Source: Betaproteobacteria bacterium (GTDB taxonomy: Bacteria; Pseudomonadota; Gammaproteobacteria; Burkholderiales; Rhodocyclaceae). Taken from it: a DNA stretch of 64,000 nucleotides. A program made the translations under genes and the position numbers. Of the stretch, positions 26,871 through 35,498 are shown one piece after another; the first letter of the stretch is position 1; the number at the start of each line of letters is the position of its first letter. The notes beneath the pieces are model-generated. The model was not told where the DNA came from, searched no databases, and saw only the letters and a list, made by a program, of their open reading frames with translations. Where the stretch lies: NCBI GenBank assembly GCA_009781175.1, contig WQYQ01000006.1, forward strand, positions 1-64,000, given 5' to 3'.

Positions 26871-28573
26871 GTTGGGGCCTGTTCCAGCAGGCGTCCTTCG
26901 CGCAGTTCAAAATGCAGGTCGACATCGGCCAGCGTCGCGGGCCGGTGGCTGACCAGGATGCGTGTTCGCTGCGCAAACAGATGGTCGATCGCGGCGATCA
27001 CTTCGCGCTCGGTGGTTTCGTCGACTTGCGACGTGGCTTCGTCGAGCACCAGGATCAGCGGGTTCTGCAGCAAGGCGCGCGCGATGGCGATGCGTTGCCG
27101 CTGTCCGCCGGAAAGCTGCTGGCCGCGCTCGCCGAGCAGGCTGTCGAGCCCCTGCGGAAGCGTGGCGATCAAGTCGTCGAGCCGCGTCAGCGTGGCGACC
27201 CGTTCGATTTCCGTGCGGCTCGCGTCCGGCGCGCTGTAAGCCAGATTATCCGCAAGGCTGCCGCGGAACAGTACGATATCCTGACTGACGATCGCGATGC
27301 GGCGGCGCAGTTCGAACAGATCCAGCTCGCGCAGATCGACGCCATCGAGCAGAATGCGCCCCTCGTCGGGGTCGTAAAAACGTTGCAGCAAATCGATCAA
27401 GCTCGACTTGCCGCTGCCCGAAGGTCCGCTCAGGCCCAGTTTCGCGCCGGCCGGCAGCGTCGCATTCACGCGCTTGAGCAGCGGCTGGATGCGCCCGGGA
27501 TGGCTGAAGCTGAGATTTTCCAGGCGCAACTCGCCAAGCGCGGGCGTCGGCTTCGGCCGGGGCGGCGATTCCACGCTCGGCGGCTCGCTGCGCAAATCCA
27601 TAACCCGGCCCATGCTCACGCTCATGCGCTGGAGCGCGACATACAAACCAAGCAGGCTCTGCGCCGGGCCGACGGCCATGCCGAGATAGGTCGAAAACGC
27701 AATCAGGGAGCCTAGTTGCCACTGGCCTTGCACGACCCAATAACCGCCGACGAGGAAAGCGGCTGCGCGCGATAAGGAGGTCAAGGTTCCGGGAATCGCC
27801 TGCGTCAAGTATTCGATCCATTGCAGGCGCAGCAATTGGCTCAGGTAGCGCTGCCCGAATCCTTCGAGGCGCTGCGCTTCGCGCGCTTGTTGTCCCGCCG
27901 ATTGTATGAACTTCATCGCCGCGAGGGTTTCGACGAAGAATGAGGAGATCTCCGCCGAACGCTCGCGCAGACCGCGTGTTTCGCGTTCGACCTTGCGCCG
28001 CATCCAGCGCAGCCAGAGGATATCCAACGGGATCAGCACCGCAGCCAGGAGCGAGAGTTGCCACGAGAGTTTGAGCAGCAGAATCAGCGCGCCGATCAGG
28101 CCGATCAGATTGGATAAGGCGGAGAACAGCGAATCCACGGCGAAGCGCTGAATCTCCGCGACATCGCCGTCGAGCCGCGACATCAGATCGCCAATCGGCC
28201 GGCGGCCGAAAAAGGCCGGCGAGAGCGTCTGGATATGCCGGTACAAGGAATCGCGCAAGGCGAACAAAATCCGCCCCGACAGCCGCGTGTGCAGCAAACG
28301 ATTGACCCCGGCCAGCGCCGTGCTGAGCAAGCCGGTGGCGATCATCGCCGCCGCGATCGTCGTCAGCGTGGAGAAATTGCGCGCGAGCAGCCCATCGTCG
28401 ATCAGCCGTTTGGTCAGCCAAGGCTGAAGCAAGGCCAGCACGGAGGCGCAGAGCGATAAACCGAGCAGGCCGAGGATCGCCAGCCGATGCGGACGCACAA
28501 AACCATACAGCCAGCGGAACGCGGCCCGCAGCCGCTCGGGTTCCTGACCGTCAACCAATCTTGCAATCAGCAT
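26867..28573 (-). CDS. qhpF: ABC exporter (fused membrane and ATPase domains), QhpF-like
   Basis: A 568-residue half-transporter with six helices (ABC type-1 exporter fold) followed by an ATPase domain. Walker A is GPSGSGKSSLIDLL, the signature LSGGQRQRIAIARALL, Walker B LILVLDEATSQVD, and the H-loop VSHRPATL. The frame is open 94 codons further upstream, but that part is antisense-like to the regulator gene. The ATG at 28573, overlapping the regulator stop by one base, is the likely start. In characterised systems QhpF exports the cross-linked QhpC to the periplasm. Adjacency to qhpE supports that role. Confidence 0.88.
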   Translation of the reverse strand: MLIARLVDGQEPERLRAAFRWLYGFVRPHRLAILGLLGLSLCASVLALLQPWLTKRLIDDGLLARNFSTLTTIAAAMIATGLLSTALAGVNRLLHTRLSGRILFALRDSLYRHIQTLSPAFFGRRPIGDLMSRLDGDVAEIQRFAVDSLFSALSNLIGLIGALILLLKLSWQLSLLAAVLIPLDILWLRWMRRKVERETRGLRERSAEISSFFVETLAAMKFIQSAGQQAREAQRLEGFGQRYLSQLLRLQWIEYLTQAIPGTLTSLSRAAAFLVGGYWVVQGQWQLGSLIAFSTYLGMAVGPAQSLLGLYVALQRMSVSMGRVMDLRSEPPSVESPPRPKPTPALGELRLENLSFSHPGRIQPLLKRVNATLPAGAKLGLSGPSGSGKSSLIDLLQRFYDPDEGRILLDGVDLRELDLFELRRRIAIVSQDIVLFRGSLADNLAYSAPDASRTEIERVATLTRLDDLIATLPQGLDSLLGERGQQLSGGQRQRIAIARALLQNPLILVLDEATSQVDETTEREVIAAIDHLFAQRTRILVSHRPATLADVDLHFELREGRLLEQAPT

Positions 28574-30474
28574 CAAGCAGCGCGCAATTGCTTGAGCTTG
28601 CGGTACAGCGTGGCGCGGCTGATGCCGAGATCCTCGGCGGCGGCGGAAATATTGCCCTGATGGCGATCGACCGACTGGCGGATCAGCTCCAGTTCGTTGT
28701 CCCGGATACGGCTGTTCTGCGCACAGCCCGTTGCATTCAGCTCTTCGAGCATGCTGTCCGGCAGATGCATCAGGCCCAGACGCTGCTCGCCTTCTTCGCG
28801 CATCGCAAGCGCCGTGCGCAGAACCATTTCCAATTGACGCAGATTTCCAGGCCAATGATAGTTCGCCAGCAGCGCGCTCAAGGCGGAATCCAGAGCGATT
28901 CCTGCGCCGCCGAGCTTGAGTAGCAGGCTCGCGATCAGTTCGGCGATATCCTCGCGTTCACGCAAGGCCGGCAGACAAACGCTGATACCGTTGATGCGGT
29001 AGTAAAGATCCTCGCGGAACAGCCGCTCTTCGACCTGGCGCTTGAGATTCTGGTGCGTCGCGCAAATCAAGGCGATATCGATGTCCTGTTCTTCGCTGGC
29101 TCCCAGCGGCGCGACCTTGCGCTCCTGCAACACCCGCAGCAGGCGCGCTTGCAAGGCCAAGGGCATATCGCCGATTTCGTCGAGGAACAAAGTGCCCCCA
29201 TGCGCCTGTTGCAAGCGGCCGGCCATGCCGCCGCGCCGCGATCCGGTGAAAGCGCCTTCGCGGTAGCCGAACAATTCCGACTCGATCAAGCCCTCCGGAA
29301 TCGCCGCGCAGTTGACCGCGACGAACGGCTTCCCGCTGCGTGCGCTCGACTGGTGCAAGGAGCGCGCCAAGACCTCCTTGCCGCTGCCGGTTTCTCCGAG
29401 CAGCAGCACCGGCAGTCCGTTCTGCAAGCCTTGGCGCGCCATGCGCACGGCGCGCGCGTAACGCTGATTGCTGCCCGCCAAGGTTTCCGGCCCTTGTTGG
29501 CTCAAGGCTGGTTTCGCCGGGACTCGGGCCGTGATCGCCACGCCCCGGTTAAGCAATGGCGCGCCCAGAACCTTGTAGAAGAATTCGCCCCTGGCGGTAC
29601 GCGCGCGGCCGATCTGGCCCTGCTCCATGCGGGCGATCTGCTCGCGGCGCACCCCCATGTCCTCTTCGCAAGGATGCCCAAGTAATATCTCGCGCGATTC
29701 GCCGAGCAACTGGCAGGCCGGGGAACTCGCCGCGAGAATTCGGCCTTCGGGGCTTATCGCCAAAAGCCCCTGCCAAGGCGAATCGAGATATTCCTTGCGC
29801 GAATGGAAGGCCAGCACGTAGTGGTTCGGATAGCTGGCGGCGAACAAACGGCTCTCGACCTGGCAGGCGAGCATCTTGAGCAGCGAGAGGCTTTCCTGTG
29901 GACTAACCAGCGGCCCCTTGCGCGCCAGGTTGAGCGCGCCCAACAGATGCCCATGCGGGCTGGAAATCGGCACGGCAAGGCAACAAACGTCGGTTAGAGA
30001 ATCGAAAAAGTGTTCGCCCCGATCGATCTGGATCGCCTGCCCTTCGACCAACGCCATACCGATTGCGTTGGTACCGCTTGAATCCTCGCCGCAGCACGCG
30101 CCGGGGGAAAGATCTTCCAGGCAGTCGAAATACTTACGCGCGCCCCCCACCGAAAGGATCGTTGCCCTGGCGTCCGCAAGCGCAATCACCCCGTTATGCC
30201 CCTGATGCTGTCCCAGATAATCAAAGGCCGGAGCGGCCGCATCCAATAAAAGCCGATTGCTGGCCAACAGGACTTCCAGTTCGGATTTGCTCTCTATGCT
30301 TGGAATGTCGGCACGCCTGCAATCGAGGCCGTATTTGATGCTGCGCCGCCATGATGCCTCGATCGTTTTGGGCACCATCCCCGGAGGAATACTGCCTTCC
30401 TGCAACAAGAACTCCCGCGCCATCAGGTTTTTACGCAGGAATTCATCGCTTACTGCTCTCGTAATCGGCCCCAT
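28573..30474 (-). CDS. Sigma-54-dependent AcoR-type transcriptional activator
   Basis: A 633-residue enhancer-binding activator. The GAF-type sensory half (about residues 60-215) contains the Cys-rich [22 protein letters not shown]-like segment follows (about 225-320). The AAA+ domain has Walker [16 protein letters not shown], the sigma-54 contact loop as GAFTGS (usually GAFTGA), and Walker [17 protein letters not shown]-terminal Fis-type helix-turn-helix ([20 protein letters not shown]) ends the protein. It starts the operon with the exporter and protease genes. It probably activates the three sigma-54-like promoters found in this locus, using the palindrome at 17639-17655. The inducing amine is unknown. 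Confidence 0.93.
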   Translation of the reverse strand: MGPITRAVSDEFLRKNLMAREFLLQEGSIPPGMVPKTIEASWRRSIKYGLDCRRADIPSIESKSELEVLLASNRLLLDAAAPAFDYLGQHQGHNGVIALADARATILSVGGARKYFDCLEDLSPGACCGEDSSGTNAIGMALVEGQAIQIDRGEHFFDSLTDVCCLAVPISSPHGHLLGALNLARKGPLVSPQESLSLLKMLACQVESRLFAASYPNHYVLAFHSRKEYLDSPWQGLLAISPEGRILAASSPACQLLGESREILLGHPCEEDMGVRREQIARMEQGQIGRARTARGEFFYKVLGAPLLNRGVAITARVPAKPALSQQGPETLAGSNQRYARAVRMARQGLQNGLPVLLLGETGSGKEVLARSLHQSSARSGKPFVAVNCAAIPEGLIESELFGYREGAFTGSRRGGMAGRLQQAHGGTLFLDEIGDMPLALQARLLRVLQERKVAPLGASEEQDIDIALICATHQNLKRQVEERLFREDLYYRINGISVCLPALREREDIAELIASLLLKLGGAGIALDSALSALLANYHWPGNLRQLEMVLRTALAMREEGEQRLGLMHLPDSMLEELNATGCAQNSRIRDNELELIRQSVDRHQGNISAAAEDLGISRATLYRKLKQLRAA

Positions 30475-30594
30475 GTCCTACCTTGATTCGTCCGTTACTT
30501 TCCTTCAAGGGCACGATACGAAATTTAACCGGCATAAAATGTATTTTTAACGACAAATTCACCCGATCGGCGAATTCCCCCTCGGTCTTTTGGA

Positions 30595-31281
30595 TTAGTC
30601 TTTTACCCTCACAGGCCGGCCTTTCGGCAACGGCGTCGTGCGCCGCGTCGCCGCATCGGCAAGCATTCCAGGCAGGTTGCCGAGCGCCCATCCGCGATGG
30701 GCGGCGTAACGAATCGCCTCAAGCTCTTGCGCCGAAGCTCCCGTTTCGAGCAGCCGCCGGTAGGCGGCCTGGCGTTCGAACGGCGTGTTGCCGAGCGCCC
30801 AATAAGCAGCGTGGTCGGTCAAGAACGGATCGGATTCGATCCCGAGATGCGCGCGGCAGCTCGACCACAGCCAAAAAGCCGGATCGCTGACCAGCCCGGC
30901 GCGGACGGGGTTCGTTTCCACATAGCGGCAGCACGGCAGCAGATACTGCCCCGGTTCGATAACCGTCGAGCGATAACGCCCTTCCCAAAGCGTGCCTGTG
31001 CGCCCGTGGCGATCGTTGAACCACCGCACATAACGCCGGCCGAGCCGCTGCATCAAAGCGCCGCCGCCCGTTTCGGTGGGTGACGACAACAATAAATGCA
31101 GATGATCGGGCATCAAAACCCAGGCATGAAGCTGGATCTCGCATTCGCGCACCGCGTCGCGCAAGTACGCGAGAAAGCGCTCACGGTCGGTGTCATCGGT
31201 GAACAACGCAAGGCGATTATTGCCGCGCTGGGTGATCAGTTGCGGCAAACCGGGAACATAGAGCCGGGGCAGGCGCGCCAT
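30595..31281 (-). CDS. REP-associated tyrosine transposase (RAYT, Y1 family)
   Basis: A 228-residue Y1-type transposase. The N-terminal RLPRLYVPGLPQLITQRGNN is typical of RAYT proteins. The metal-binding HUH motif is MPDHLHLLL. The catalytic Tyr is in CCRYVETNPVRAGLV. Single-copy RAYTs mobilise short palindromes in trans. Several palindromic families are present in this window, but no matching palindrome was recognised immediately beside the gene. The start ATG at 31281 is well supported by the conserved N-terminus. Confidence 0.92.
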   Translation of the reverse strand: MARLPRLYVPGLPQLITQRGNNRLALFTDDTDRERFLAYLRDAVRECEIQLHAWVLMPDHLHLLLSSPTETGGGALMQRLGRRYVRWFNDRHGRTGTLWEGRYRSTVIEPGQYLLPCCRYVETNPVRAGLVSDPAFWLWSSCRAHLGIESDPFLTDHAAYWALGNTPFERQAAYRRLLETGASAQELEAIRYAAHRGWALGNLPGMLADAATRRTTPLPKGRPVRVKD

Positions 31282-31287
31282 GCTTGT

Positions 31288-32418
31288 TCAGACTGAGTTT
31301 TCGCCGATCGCGAACAGGCGGCGATGTTCCTTCATCGCGTAACGGTCGGTCATCCCCGCGATGTAGTCGGCGATTGCGCGCGGCTTATCCTCGGCGCAGC
31401 GCGCGAGGTATTGCGGCGGCAACAGGCGCGGATCGCTCATGAAGGCGCTGAACAAATCTTCGATCGTGCGGCGCGCTTTGGACATTTCGCGCAGCACACG
31501 GAAATGCCAGTAGAGCTGTTCGCGCAGAAAGGTTCGCAAAGGCTGCAAGGCGGCGTGCATTTCGGCGGAGAAGCCGATCAAACGCGGCGCGGCGCGCACT
31601 TCCTCCAGGGTTGCGACCCCTGCGGTGCGAATCGCGGCCTCGCTCGTGCGGATCAGGTCGAGCGCCTGGGCATTGATGAGGCGGCGCACCGTTTCATGGA
31701 TCAAGCGGCGACCCGTCAGCGCCGGATACTTTTCGCGCACGGCGCGCAAGTGCATGGCGACAAGCTCGACCGATTCGATCTGCTCAAGCGTAATCAAGCC
31801 GGCGCGCAGCCCATCGTCGATATCGTGATTGTTGTAGGCGATTTCATCGGCATGGTTATTGAGCTGCGCTTCGAGCGAGGGCTGACGATGTTCGAGGAAG
31901 CGGCGGCCCAACTCGCCAAGCAGCTTGGCACTGCGCGGCGAGCAATGCTTGAGAATCCCTTCGCGTGTTTCGTACATCAGATTCAAACCGTCGAACTCGG
32001 CGTAGTGCTCCTCCAGATGTTCGACGATGTGCAACGACTGCAAGTTGTGCTCGAAGCCGCCGTAGTCTTTCATGCAGGTGTTCAGCGCATCCTGCCCCGC
32101 ATGCCCGAACGGGGTATGGCCCAGATCGTGGGCGTAGGCAATCGCCTCGGCAAGATCTTCATTGACGCGCAAGGCGCGCGCGATCGAACGCGCGATCTGT
32201 GCGACCTCAATGCTGTGAGTGAGCCGCGTGCGGAATAGATCGCCTTCGTGGTTCACAAAGACCTGGGTTTTGTATTCGAGCCGGCGAAAAGCCGTGGAGT
32301 GCACGATCCGGTCCCGGTCGCGCTGGAATTCGCCGCGCCCCGGCGGCGCCTCTTCCTTATAGCGGCGGCCGACGCTGTTCGATTCGCTGACGGCGTAACC
32401 CGCGAGTGCGTCGCTCAT
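31288..32418 (-). CDS. dgt: dGTPase-like deoxynucleoside triphosphate triphosphohydrolase
   Basis: A 376-residue HD-domain hydrolase that cleaves dNTPs to nucleoside and triphosphate. The HD metal site is visible in [13 protein letters not shown] and [16 protein letters not shown], with [16 protein letters not shown] further on. The length fits the short dGTPase type 2 family. The start overlaps the aroB stop by four bases (ATGA). The order aroK-aroB-dgt is common in betaproteobacteria. Confidence 0.92.
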   Translation of the reverse strand: MSDALAGYAVSESNSVGRRYKEEAPPGRGEFQRDRDRIVHSTAFRRLEYKTQVFVNHEGDLFRTRLTHSIEVAQIARSIARALRVNEDLAEAIAYAHDLGHTPFGHAGQDALNTCMKDYGGFEHNLQSLHIVEHLEEHYAEFDGLNLMYETREGILKHCSPRSAKLLGELGRRFLEHRQPSLEAQLNNHADEIAYNNHDIDDGLRAGLITLEQIESVELVAMHLRAVREKYPALTGRRLIHETVRRLINAQALDLIRTSEAAIRTAGVATLEEVRAAPRLIGFSAEMHAALQPLRTFLREQLYWHFRVLREMSKARRTIEDLFSAFMSDPRLLPPQYLARCAEDKPRAIADYIAGMTDRYAMKEHRRLFAIGENSV

Positions 32419-33497
32419 TCGGAACAGACCTCGATCGCGGCGGCGATCTCTTCTTCGCCCGCTTCAGCATGGATGCACGCCTGGCCTATCTTCTTCAGCA
32501 AAATCAGGCGCAGCCGGCCATCGGCGACCTTCTTGTCGTGCGCCATCAGTTCAAGATAACGCGCCGCGCCCATTCCCGGGCCTTTCACGGGCAGGCCAGC
32601 GCGTTCGAACACACGGCCAATCCGCGCAAAATCTTCGCGCGTCAGCCAACCCAAACGGCGCGAAAGCTCGGCCGCCATCAGCGTGCCGGCAGCCACCGCT
32701 TCGCCATGCAGCCAGACGCCGTAGCCGAGACCCGTCTCGATTGCATGGCCAAAGGTGTGGCCAAGGTTCAGCGTCGCGCGCTCGCCCTGCTCGGTTTCAT
32801 CGGCGGCGACGATTTCCGCTTTGTTGCGGCAGGAACGCTCCACGGCAAAGGCAAGCGCCTCGGCGTCGCGCATCAACAGGCGCTCGATATTCGCTTCGAG
32901 CCATTCGAAGAAAGACAAATCGCGGATCAGCCCGTATTTGATGACTTCCGCCAGCCCGGCTTTCAGCTCTCTGTCCGCCAGCGTATCCAGGGTTCCGATA
33001 TCGGCCAGCACCAGGCGCGGCTGGTAAAACGCGCCGATCATATTTTTGCCGAGCGGATGATTGATCGCCGTTTTGCCGCCGACCGACGAATCGACCTGCG
33101 CGAGCAGCGTCGTCGGAATCTGGATGAAAGGCACGCCGCGCAGGTAGGTCGCCGCGGCGAAGCCGGTCATATCGCCGATCACGCCACCGCCGAGCGCAAT
33201 CAGCGTCGTCGAGCGTTCGGCATGCGCGGAAAGCAGCGCATCGAAAATCTGGTTCAGCGTCGTCCAATTTTTATACGCTTCGCCATCGGGCAGCACGACC
33301 GATGACGCGGAAATGCCGGCAGCCTTCAAGGCGGCCAGCAATTGTTCGAGGTACAGCGGCGCCACACGATCGTTCGTCACCACGACCGCGCGCGGCCGTT
33401 TCAAAAAAGGCTGGACGCCTTCCAGGTTGTTCAGCAGATCGCGCCCGATCCAGATCGGATAGCTGCGCTCGCCAAGGCTTACATCGAGGGTGTGCAT
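32415..33497 (-). CDS. aroB: 3-dehydroquinate synthase
   Basis: A 360-residue NAD- and metal-dependent enzyme for the second step of the shikimate pathway (DAHP to 3-dehydroquinate). It contains [42 protein letters not shown] and the metal ligand region [12 protein letters not shown]. The reading frame extends far upstream, but the ATG at 33497 gives the conserved start [15 protein letters not shown]. It overlaps aroK by 19 bases. Confidence 0.97.
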   Translation of the reverse strand: MHTLDVSLGERSYPIWIGRDLLNNLEGVQPFLKRPRAVVVTNDRVAPLYLEQLLAALKAAGISASSVVLPDGEAYKNWTTLNQIFDALLSAHAERSTTLIALGGGVIGDMTGFAAATYLRGVPFIQIPTTLLAQVDSSVGGKTAINHPLGKNMIGAFYQPRLVLADIGTLDTLADRELKAGLAEVIKYGLIRDLSFFEWLEANIERLLMRDAEALAFAVERSCRNKAEIVAADETEQGERATLNLGHTFGHAIETGLGYGVWLHGEAVAAGTLMAAELSRRLGWLTREDFARIGRVFERAGLPVKGPGMGAARYLELMAHDKKVADGRLRLILLKKIGQACIHAEAGEEEIAAAIEVCSE

Positions 33498-34003
33498 CGC
33501 GCTTCCCACTCCTTGAGAATTCTTTGAACCGCATGGTTGGAATGATAGTGCGCGCCATCCAGCACGAAATCCGCCACTTCGCGGTAAAGCGGATCGCGCT
33601 GCTCGCGCAGGTTTTCGAGTTTGGCGATCGGATCTTCGACTTGGAGCAGCGGCCGGTTCGTGTCGTGACGGGTGCGTTCGTGCAATATCCTGACCGGCAC
33701 ATCGAGATAGACCACCCAGCCGCCGCGCCGCATCGCCGCGCGATTGTCCGGGTCCAGCACCGCGCCGCCGCCGGTCCCCAGCACGATATCCGGCGTCGCG
33801 CATAACTCCGCGATGGTCGCCGCCTCCCGCCGCCGGAAACCCGCCTCGCCTTCGAGATCGAAGATCGTCGGAATCCGCACGCCGGTGCGGCGCTCGATTT
33901 CGTGGTCCGAATCGAAGAACTCGCGCCCAAGCCGCTTCGCCACTATCCGGCCGATAGTCGTCTTGCCGGAGCCCATGAGGCCGACGAGGATGATGTTAGT
34001 CAC
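33479..34003 (-). CDS. aroK: Shikimate kinase
   Basis: A 174-residue kinase that phosphorylates shikimate. The P-loop is [15 protein letters not shown]. Substrate-binding [11 protein letters not shown] and [14 protein letters not shown] follow, with the lid region near [13 protein letters not shown]. It starts with GTG at 34003. It sits downstream of a terminator that ends the pil operon. Confidence 0.97.
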   Translation of the reverse strand: MTNIILVGLMGSGKTTIGRIVAKRLGREFFDSDHEIERRTGVRIPTIFDLEGEAGFRRREAATIAELCATPDIVLGTGGGAVLDPDNRAAMRRGGWVVYLDVPVRILHERTRHDTNRPLLQVEDPIAKLENLREQRDPLYREVADFVLDGAHYHSNHAVQRILKEWEARCTPSM

Positions 34004-34009
34004 CTGAGC

Positions 34010-34053
34010 CTACAAAACAAAACAGGAGGACCGCATGATAACGGCTCCTCCTG
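34010..34053 (-). terminator. Rho-independent terminator between the Ig-like lipoprotein gene and aroK
   Basis: Read on the minus strand, a stem CAGGAGGAGCC / GGTCCTCCTG with one bulge is followed by TTTTGTTTT. It terminates the pilMNOPQ-lipoprotein transcript before aroK. Confidence 0.8.
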
Positions 34054-34086
34054 CTTAAAGTCATACTTCAGCGTGGATGTTTTATT

Positions 34087-35472
34087 TCATGGCATACGAC
34101 ATTTGTTTTGAGGACTGGGAATAAGGTTGCCGTCAGCGTCAACAAAGTTTCCGACATCCGGCAAGCAATTACGAATGTAATTATTCGAATCAGGTACATT
34201 GACAATTACATTCCAATATATACCAGTCAAGAGGTTGTCAATCCATGATCCATCTTTTGTAACCGGCTTTCCGGGTGGCGCATTAACACCCACCGCATAG
34301 GCAATCAGGCGGTGCTCACCAAGCGGAAAAGCACTATTTCCAAAATAGTGGCCGGTGCATTGAGCATTCACCGTGAGACATGAGCCCGCCGGCTGGCCGG
34401 CAAGTATATCGGCCACAATAACACCTGTATCGCTAACGAGGTTCACAACAGTTCCATCCGCAACAGGCTGCCCGTTCTCGTCACCTACCGTTATTACAAA
34501 ATCGCAAGGCCAAGTTCGATCTACTTTAAGACAAGAGGACCCACTCGCCCAATTCATCAAGAGTTTCCTTTGATCAGGTCTTGAACTCGAAATAACGATT
34601 TGATCGTTCGACCAAAACTGAACGGTAGGATTTGCTGGCAGCCAGGCAATGACGTTAATCGACAGCGGTCGATCCCCCGATTTAACCGTCACGCTTGCAA
34701 CGCCGTTCGAATCGGCAGCAACGAGGACCGCGCTGGACGAGCCATTCGTCAGGATGGGCAGGAGGCCGCCCCCGTCATTTCGTTTAGTCACGTCAAACCA
34801 TACCTGAGCACCCGGCACGGCATTACTATCTTTATCCAACACCTTGAAGGTGGTAATAGCTTGCTCCGCCGCATTATTGTTCCCCTGTGCCCCTCCCGCC
34901 ACAAACAAGCGTGTCGGTGTCGTGCTGACATACTGCAGAAATGCGGGCGTGCCCGCGGGACTCGTAATAGCCGTGGCGTTAATCCTGAAAGACATCGCCG
35001 CCGTGGCGGTGCCCGGATTTGCACCATTGACAGTCGCAGTGGCCGTGAGCGTCAAAGCGCCTTGCGAAGAAGGAGCATTTGCGGAGATCGTCAAATTCCC
35101 CGTGCCGTTGGAGTCCGTCAGAACCGCACCGGAATTGGTCAGGTCCGCAAGACTGGTATTGTCGAGCGCAAAATTGACGACTTGCCCCGGAACCGGCTTG
35201 CCCGACGCATCCGTCAGCAAAACATTCACACGCACGGGCTTACCGTAGATCAAGGCGCCATTGATATTGTCGAAAGGGGTTTCATCCGCAACATTGACGG
35301 CAGATAATGTTAACTTGTAAGTAGGTGCAGTACCACCGTCACTGCCACCTCCACCGCTACCTCCTCCGCCCCCAGGGGATAGCATACTTCCCCCGCTACC
35401 GCCCCCGCCGCAAGCGAGCATAAGCGCAGCCGTCGCCGCAACACTCAGCCATCCAACGATTCTTTTATACAC
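34087..35472 (-). CDS. Lipoprotein with bacterial Ig-like (Big_1/invasin-type) domains
   Basis: A 461-residue predicted lipoprotein. The lipobox is LMLAC, followed by a Gly/Ser-rich linker and two or three Ig-like domains with motifs such as GKPVPGQVVNFALD, DSNAVPGAQVWFDV and NGQPVADGTVVNLVSD. The GTG at 35472 is chosen because AGGGGAG lies nine bases before it; the frame is open eight codons further. It lies 26 bases after pilQ and before the terminator, so it is probably co-expressed with the pilus assembly genes. A surface or periplasmic accessory role to the secretin is an inference. Confidence 0.85.
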   Translation of the reverse strand: MYKRIVGWLSVAATAALMLACGGGGSGGSMLSPGGGGGSGGGGSDGGTAPTYKLTLSAVNVADETPFDNINGALIYGKPVRVNVLLTDASGKPVPGQVVNFALDNTSLADLTNSGAVLTDSNGTGNLTISANAPSSQGALTLTATATVNGANPGTATAAMSFRINATAITSPAGTPAFLQYVSTTPTRLFVAGGAQGNNNAAEQAITTFKVLDKDSNAVPGAQVWFDVTKRNDGGGLLPILTNGSSSAVLVAADSNGVASVTVKSGDRPLSINVIAWLPANPTVQFWSNDQIVISSSRPDQRKLLMNWASGSSCLKVDRTWPCDFVITVGDENGQPVADGTVVNLVSDTGVIVADILAGQPAGSCLTVNAQCTGHYFGNSAFPLGEHRLIAYAVGVNAPPGKPVTKDGSWIDNLLTGIYWNVIVNVPDSNNYIRNCLPDVGNFVDADGNLIPSPQNKCRMP

Positions 35473-35498
35473 TTCGCACTCTCCCCTGATACTCAAAA

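Noticed and set aside
28574-28855. 94-codon N-terminal extension of the ABC transporter
   Set aside because: It runs through the end of the regulator gene in another frame and lacks membrane-protein character; the ATG at 28573 gives a normal exporter start.
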